A model generated the notes under the pieces. That model was given only the letters and a program-made list of their open reading frames with translations. It was not told the DNA's origin and did not search any database. Made by a program: the position numbers and the translations under genes. A stretch of 10,206 nucleotides of DNA from contig JABIZW010000105.1 of the NCBI GenBank assembly GCA_018666295.1, positions 1-10,206 on the forward strand, read 5' to 3'. How positions within the stretch are numbered: position 1 is the stretch's first letter; every line of letters starts with the position of its first letter. Below are positions 7,138 to 10,206 of the stretch, one piece after another. The stretch is from Halieaceae bacterium. Its GTDB lineage: Bacteria; Pseudomonadota; Gammaproteobacteria; Pseudomonadales; Halieaceae.

Positions 7138-7164
7138 CTAAGAGATGGCCAATCGGTGTGTCCA
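7135..7164 (-). promoter_or_regulatory. Likely sigma70 promoter of the PepSY-cytochrome b operon
   Basis: On the minus strand, TGGACA (plus positions 7159-7164, five of six bases to TTGACA) is followed after 18 bases by TAGTAT (7135-7140, four of six to TATAAT). Transcription would start inside the Fur box, about 35-45 bases before the start codon. The spacing and the overlap with the operator make this the best candidate, although the -10 is imperfect. Confidence 0.5.
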
Positions 7165-7174
7165 GAAAAACATG

Positions 7175-7624
7175 TTAAAGGGGTAGCGCGGTGGTGCTCT
7201 TGAGTTGCTCCATCGACAGAAGCGCAGTCACATTAAAAACCTTCACGTCTGAAATGAGTCCCTGATAGAACTGATCATAAGCTTGGGCATTAGGGACGCG
7301 AACCTTCAGTATGTAGTCCACCTCGCCGGCTAAACGGTGAGCCTCGGTAACCTCTCGTCGTTGATTGACAGCCGCTAAAAAACGATCTTGCCAGGCTGCA
7401 TCGTGCTCACTGGTTTTCACAAGGACGAAGAAGCACGTGTCCAAGCCCAGCGCCGTAGGGTCCAGAATGGCCACCTCCCGCGCGATGACGCCGTCATCCC
7501 GCAGACGCTTAAGTCGATTCCAAACGGGTGTTTTAGAAGCGCCAACTCGTGCTGCGATGTCATCTAGGGACAATGTTGCGTCGGTCTGTACCAGTCTCAA
7601 AATGGCTTTGTCCGTGGCGTCCAT
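7175..7624 (-). CDS. Lrp/AsnC family transcriptional regulator
   Basis: The 149-residue protein has the standard Lrp/AsnC layout. An N-terminal winged helix-turn-helix occupies about 3-60 (LSLDDIAARVGASKTPVWNR as the HTH core), followed by a RAM/AsnC effector-binding domain (about 65-145). That domain includes the 'GEVDYILKVRV' strand and the usual end 'ALLSMEQLK...LPL'. Such proteins form DNA-wrapping dimers or octamers that sense amino acids or related metabolites. I place the start at the ATG at 7624. GAGGAG (7632-7637) lies seven bases upstream of it, and the next in-frame start further up is a TTG at 7651 that would put this Shine-Dalgarno inside the gene. The gene diverges from the cysG operon across an AT-rich spacer, so it may regulate itself and siroheme/sulfite reductase genes. 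The effector is unknown. Siroheme decarboxylases share the fold, but the protein looks like an ordinary regulator. Confidence 0.9.
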   Translation of the reverse strand: MDATDKAILRLVQTDATLSLDDIAARVGASKTPVWNRLKRLRDDGVIAREVAILDPTALGLDTCFFVLVKTSEHDAAWQDRFLAAVNQRREVTEAHRLAGEVDYILKVRVPNAQAYDQFYQGLISDVKVFNVTALLSMEQLKSTTALPL

Positions 7625-7631
7625 GTCTAAA

Positions 7632-7637
7632 CTCCTC
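7632..7637 (-). promoter_or_regulatory. Ribosome binding site fixing the Lrp-family start
   Basis: The minus strand reads GAGGAG, seven bases before the ATG at 7624. It decides in favour of this start over the TTG at 7651. Confidence 0.8.
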
Positions 7638-7667
7638 TTTAAGTCACTCAAATAACGATAATTTACC

Positions 7668-7695
7668 TATAAATTAATATATTCAAGAATTTATA
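7668..7695. promoter_or_regulatory. AT-rich inverted repeat in the Lrp-cysG divergent spacer (possible operator)
   Basis: TATAAATT (7668-7675) and AATTTATA (7688-7695) form a perfect 8-base inverted repeat with a 12-base gap. It lies 44-71 bases upstream of the Lrp-family start and 77-104 bases upstream of cysG. On the minus strand, TTGAAT (7681-7686) could be a -35 for the regulator gene. Autoregulation by Lrp-family proteins at such sites is common, but AT-richness makes chance repeats likely too. Confidence 0.4.
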
Positions 7696-7700
7696 TCTTA

Positions 7701-7728
7701 CTTTTTGGTTATAAGACCATTCAAAAAG
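7701..7728. promoter_or_regulatory. Second inverted repeat upstream of cysG (possible operator)
   Basis: CTTTTTG (7701-7707) and CAAAAAG (7722-7728) are perfect 7-base arms around a 14-base centre that includes GGT...ACC. The element sits just upstream of a good -10 candidate, TATTAT (7739-7744, five of six), which lacks a recognisable -35. That arrangement fits an activator-dependent promoter for the cysG operon. The binding protein could be the adjacent Lrp-family protein or a CysB-type regulator. Confidence 0.4.
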
Positions 7729-7771
7729 AATTAAGTCCTATTATGTTGGCGAATTCTAAGAGTTTCTCAAT

Positions 7772-9178
7772 ATGGACTTTCTTCCGATTTTCGTGGCGAC
7801 AAAGGGACGTAAGGTTGTCATCGTCGGTGACGGACAGATGGCCGATGCCAAGTGCCGTGGTGTGCTAAAGACACAGGCCGATATTACTGTGTTTGCTAAC
7901 GCGCCGAGTGACGAGATGCGGTCATGGGGCCAAGAAGGCCTAATAAAGCTGAACACGGGGTTGCCCTGCGGGGCTGACTTTACCGGCGTGACGCTTGTCT
8001 ATTCTGCACACCATGATGATGCCGTAAACGATGTGGTTGCTGAGCTTGCCCGCGCACAAGGAGCGATGGTCAACGTTTTAGACCGAACCGACGCCTGCGA
8101 TTTTATAACGCCCGCAATTGTAGATCGCGACCCCGTTGTCGTGGCGATAGGCACGGAGGGCACCGCACCGGTTTTGGCAAGACAGCTTAAGTCAGATATC
8201 GAGTCGCAGTTATCCACACGTCTTGGGGAGATGGCTCGATTTGCGCAGGCGTTTCGTTCAAAGGTGCGCGTCTTACCTGAGGGGCTGGCACGACGGCAGT
8301 TTTGGAAGGCATTTTTCAGTTCCGATAGGCTAACGGGTGCGAGCACTGCTACCGAGGTCAGACAAGATCTTGAGACGCTGCTCGCGACCCATTTGGACAG
8401 AGGCCGAGAGTCGGGCTCTGTGGTATTTGTTGGCGCAGGTCCGGGGGATCCCGAGCTGTTAACACTAAAAGCGCGACGACTACTTCACGACGCTGAGGTG
8501 ATTGTTTATGACCGCCTTGTAGGAGGCGCCGTCCTGGAGCTGGCTCGCCGTGAGGCGAAATTCATTAATGTCGGTAAAAAAGGGTTTGGTGAACATGTGA
8601 CCCAAGCCGACATTAACGACGTCCTGCTGACAGAGGCGAGTAGCGGCGCAAAAGTGGTTCGTTTAAAAGGCGGTGATCCCTCAATTTTCGGCCGGCTCGA
8701 CGAGGAGCTGGCCGTGTTACATAACGCGGGTATTGAAACCTTAGTGGTACCGGGTGTCACCTCGGCGTCAGCGGCCGCCGCGAGCCTTAAGTATTCCTTA
8801 ACACGACGCAATCGTAACTCGAGCGTCACCTTGATGACGGCTCACGACGCGAAGGGCTATGCGGATCACGATTGGCGCCAGCTCGTGCAATCAGGGCAAG
8901 CGCTGGCAATTTATATGGGGCGACGGGCCTCTGCGTTTTTGCAAGGTCGCCTGATGATGGCGGGTGCTGACAGAAACCTAGTGATCACGTGTATCGAAAA
9001 TATTTCACGCGACAATGAGCGATGCTTCGTATCGACACTCGCAGAATTTGCCCAAACACTGGAACACAATGAATGGAACGGCCCTCTGATTATATTAGTC
9101 GGAATTGGTGATCATGAGGCGGTACAGCCCCTAAGTGTTCTCGACGACCTTGTGGAGGCTTCTGATGGCCGCTATTAA
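7772..9178 (+). CDS. cysG: Siroheme synthase CysG (precorrin-2 dehydrogenase/ferrochelatase and uroporphyrinogen-III methyltransferase)
   Basis: The 468-residue protein carries all three steps from uroporphyrinogen III to siroheme: two SAM-dependent methylations, NAD-dependent oxidation and iron insertion. The N-terminal Met8-like half (1-150) has the nucleotide loop VGDGQMA at 18-24 and Asp104, the residue implicated in dehydrogenase and chelatase chemistry. A dimerisation segment covers about 150-210. The methyltransferase half (216-460) has VGAGPGDPELLTLKA at 220-234, the VYDRLV Asp247, the GKK lysine and VRLKGGDPSIFGR. A later YMG supplies the usual active-site Met. Differences from the enteric enzyme include Thr128 in place of Ser128, SLTRR instead of PLTHR, and TAH instead of TGH. 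The start at 7772 has only a weak AAGAG upstream. The 3' end overlaps the next gene. Product siroheme is the cofactor of the reductase encoded two genes on. Confidence 0.95.
   Translation: MDFLPIFVATKGRKVVIVGDGQMADAKCRGVLKTQADITVFANAPSDEMRSWGQEGLIKLNTGLPCGADFTGVTLVYSAHHDDAVNDVVAELARAQGAMVNVLDRTDACDFITPAIVDRDPVVVAIGTEGTAPVLARQLKSDIESQLSTRLGEMARFAQAFRSKVRVLPEGLARRQFWKAFFSSDRLTGASTATEVRQDLETLLATHLDRGRESGSVVFVGAGPGDPELLTLKARRLLHDAEVIVYDRLVGGAVLELARREAKFINVGKKGFGEHVTQADINDVLLTEASSGAKVVRLKGGDPSIFGRLDEELAVLHNAGIETLVVPGVTSASAAAASLKYSLTRRNRNSSVTLMTAHDAKGYADHDWRQLVQSGQALAIYMGRRASAFLQGRLMMAGADRNLVITCIENISRDNERCFVSTLAEFAQTLEHNEWNGPLIILVGIGDHEAVQPLSVLDDLVEASDGRY
9154..9158 (+). promoter_or_regulatory. Ribosome binding site of the DUF2849 gene
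   Basis: GGAGG inside the end of cysG, six bases before the ATG at 9165. It favours this start over a GTG at 9135 in the same frame. Confidence 0.75.
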
Positions 9179-9479
9179 GTTGCCTGTGGTCATTACTGCG
9201 AATGATCTACTGTCAGGCGAGGCCGTTTACTGGCACCCCTCGGGGATCTGGAGTACCGACCTTACCGGGTCAAAAGTGTTTGAGTCGCTAGAACAGGCTC
9301 AGGCATCACTTCAGCGGGTGGTGAGCGATGCTGTGGTCATCGGAGCCTACCTTGCGGAAGTTGTGGAAGAGGGCAATCGACTGGTCTCCAGACACTATCG
9401 GGAGCGCTTTAGGGAGCGCGGACCGAGTAACTACTGTCACGGCAAACAAGAATCCCAGCGTCAAAAGGTGGCCGTCTAA
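9165..9479 (+). CDS. DUF2849 domain protein linked to sulfite reductase
   Basis: The 104-residue protein resembles the DUF2849 family (PF11011), small proteins of unknown activity found almost always between cysG and a nitrite/sulfite reductase gene. The N-terminal half has the family pattern: ITANDLLSGEAVYW near 8-21, then a 'GIWSTDL' strand and a helix. The charged tail from about residue 68 is less conserved and ends in a Lys/Gln/Arg-rich segment. It is probably cytosolic, as no signal or membrane helix is seen. The ATG at 9165 overlaps the last 14 bases of cysG. Its stop overlaps the next start by one base (TAATG), so all three genes are likely translated from one transcript. A helper role in sulfite reductase assembly or siroheme delivery is inferred from context only. 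Confidence 0.85.
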   Translation: MAAIKLPVVITANDLLSGEAVYWHPSGIWSTDLTGSKVFESLEQAQASLQRVVSDAVVIGAYLAEVVEEGNRLVSRHYRERFRERGPSNYCHGKQESQRQKVAV

Positions 9480-10206
9480 TGTACGCCTATACTGAGTTTG
9501 ACCGCGCGTTCGTTAGAGATCGTGTGTTGCAGTACCGAGATCAAGTGAAGCGCCGCTTAAACGGTTCTCTCACAGAAGATGAGTTCAAGCCGCTTCGCTT
9601 GATGAACGGGGTGTATCTTCAGCTTCACGCTTACATGCTTCGAGTTGCTATTCCTTATGGCTCGCTGACACCGAGGCAAATGCGGCAGCTCGCGGACGTT
9701 GCCGACAGATGGGACAAGGGTTACGGACACTTTACAACGCGGCAAAATGTTCAATTTAACTGGCCACGACTGATCGACACACCCGATATTCTAGAGGCAT
9801 TGGCCGACGTCGATATGCACGCGATACAGACTAGTGGCAATACCATTCGCAATGTGACCACTGACCAGTTTGCCGGCGCGGCTCTCGACGAGGTCGCTGA
9901 TCCAAGGCCTTATGCTGAACTCATTAGACAGTGGTCCACCGACCACCCCGAGTTTCAGTTTCTGCCCCGTAAATTCAAAATTGCCATTACCGGTGGTTCC
10001 GCCGATCGGGCTGTGATTCGAGCGCATGACATCGGTCTTCAGTTGATAGATGTCAAGGGGCGTATCGGATTTAGAGTGTTTGTGGGCGGCGGGTTAGGGC
10101 GGACACCGATTATCGGTCAGGAACTGCATGAGGCACTCCCCGCCGAAGATCTGCTGCCGTATCTCGAAGCTGTTTTGTCGGTATATAACCTGGCTGGGCG
10201 CAGAGA
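9479..10206 (+). CDS. cysI: Nitrite/sulfite reductase hemoprotein (CysI-like), N-terminal part
   Basis: The frame is open to the right edge; about 242 codons are visible. The protein belongs to the siroheme and 4Fe-4S nitrite/sulfite reductase family (PF03460/PF01077), which carries out six-electron reduction of sulfite to sulfide or nitrite to ammonia. Residues 40-75 are the first ferredoxin-like half-domain. FTTRQNVQFNWP at 85-96 contains the siroheme-contacting Arg-Gln-Asn segment. Further on, TSGNTIRNVTTDQFAG and LPRKFKIAITGG are family hallmarks. The iron-sulfur cysteines lie beyond the window. The ATG at 9479 overlaps the DUF2849 stop by one base, and AAGGTG at 9465-9470 serves as Shine-Dalgarno. 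The link with cysG and DUF2849 favours assimilatory sulfite reduction over nitrite, though this half alone cannot decide the substrate. Confidence 0.93.
   Translation, partial: MYAYTEFDRAFVRDRVLQYRDQVKRRLNGSLTEDEFKPLRLMNGVYLQLHAYMLRVAIPYGSLTPRQMRQLADVADRWDKGYGHFTTRQNVQFNWPRLIDTPDILEALADVDMHAIQTSGNTIRNVTTDQFAGAALDEVADPRPYAELIRQWSTDHPEFQFLPRKFKIAITGGSADRAVIRAHDIGLQLIDVKGRIGFRVFVGGGLGRTPIIGQELHEALPAEDLLPYLEAVLSVYNLAGRR

Noticed and set aside
7625..7651. Extended Lrp-family start at the TTG at 7651
   Set aside because: It would place a strong Shine-Dalgarno inside the coding region and add nine residues not seen at the N-terminus of typical Lrp proteins. The ATG at 7624 fits both.
9135..9164. 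DUF2849 start at the GTG at 9135
   Set aside because: GGAGG six bases before the ATG at 9165 gives a better start, and the family's N-terminal sequence begins there.
1..10206. CRISPR array, tRNA, insertion sequence, prophage or defence system
   Set aside because: No regularly spaced direct repeats, cloverleaf-like sequences, transposase or integrase genes, or known defence domains were seen.

Overview
The window looks like chromosomal DNA from a marine-type gammaproteobacterium. A member of the Halieaceae (OM60/NOR5 group) or a relative would fit, but this rests on gene content and not on a database search. The pointers are a C-terminal SrkA (YihE) kinase, a large secreted M36 metallopeptidase with a GlyGly-CTERM tail beside a rhombosortase, and a cysG-DUF2849-sulfite reductase operon. 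Coding density is high. No gap without a gene exceeds 160 bases, and I see no tRNA, rRNA, CRISPR array, insertion sequence or phage gene.

Left part (1-5731, plus strand). The tail of srkA (1-330) ends before a run of nine Ts. A 153-base leader with a GC-rich fold precedes a 1519-residue exported metalloprotease (484-5043). This has a signal peptide, an FTP-type propeptide, an M36 catalytic domain interrupted by a PA domain, beta-rich modules, three tandem PKD/REJ-like repeats and a Gly-Gly plus hydrophobic plus Arg sorting tail. Sixty-seven bases later lies a 206-residue rhomboid-family protein with the rhombosortase signature (5111-5731). The two are best read as a substrate and its dedicated intramembrane processing enzyme.

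Middle part (5732-7174). A cluster of very small membrane-protein genes (5810-6273) follows. It includes a 29-codon ORF with its own good ribosome binding site nested out of frame in a 73-codon ORF, and an 81-residue membrane-anchored zinc-ribbon protein coupled through an ATGA overlap. Convergent to these is a minus-strand operon: a small periplasmic PepSY protein followed by a four-helix b-type cytochrome (cytochrome b561 / hydrogenase cytochrome b family). A near-consensus Fur box overlies the start of its likely promoter, so an iron-related redox role is plausible.

Right part (7175-10206). A minus-strand Lrp/AsnC regulator diverges from the siroheme and sulfite-reductase operon across an AT-rich spacer holding two inverted repeats. 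The operon comprises a three-activity siroheme synthase CysG (7772-9178), a DUF2849 protein overlapping it by 14 bases (9165-9479), and the start of the nitrite/sulfite reductase hemoprotein (9479 onward, cut by the window edge) overlapping by one base. CysG makes the siroheme that the reductase needs. The Lrp protein is a reasonable local regulator candidate.
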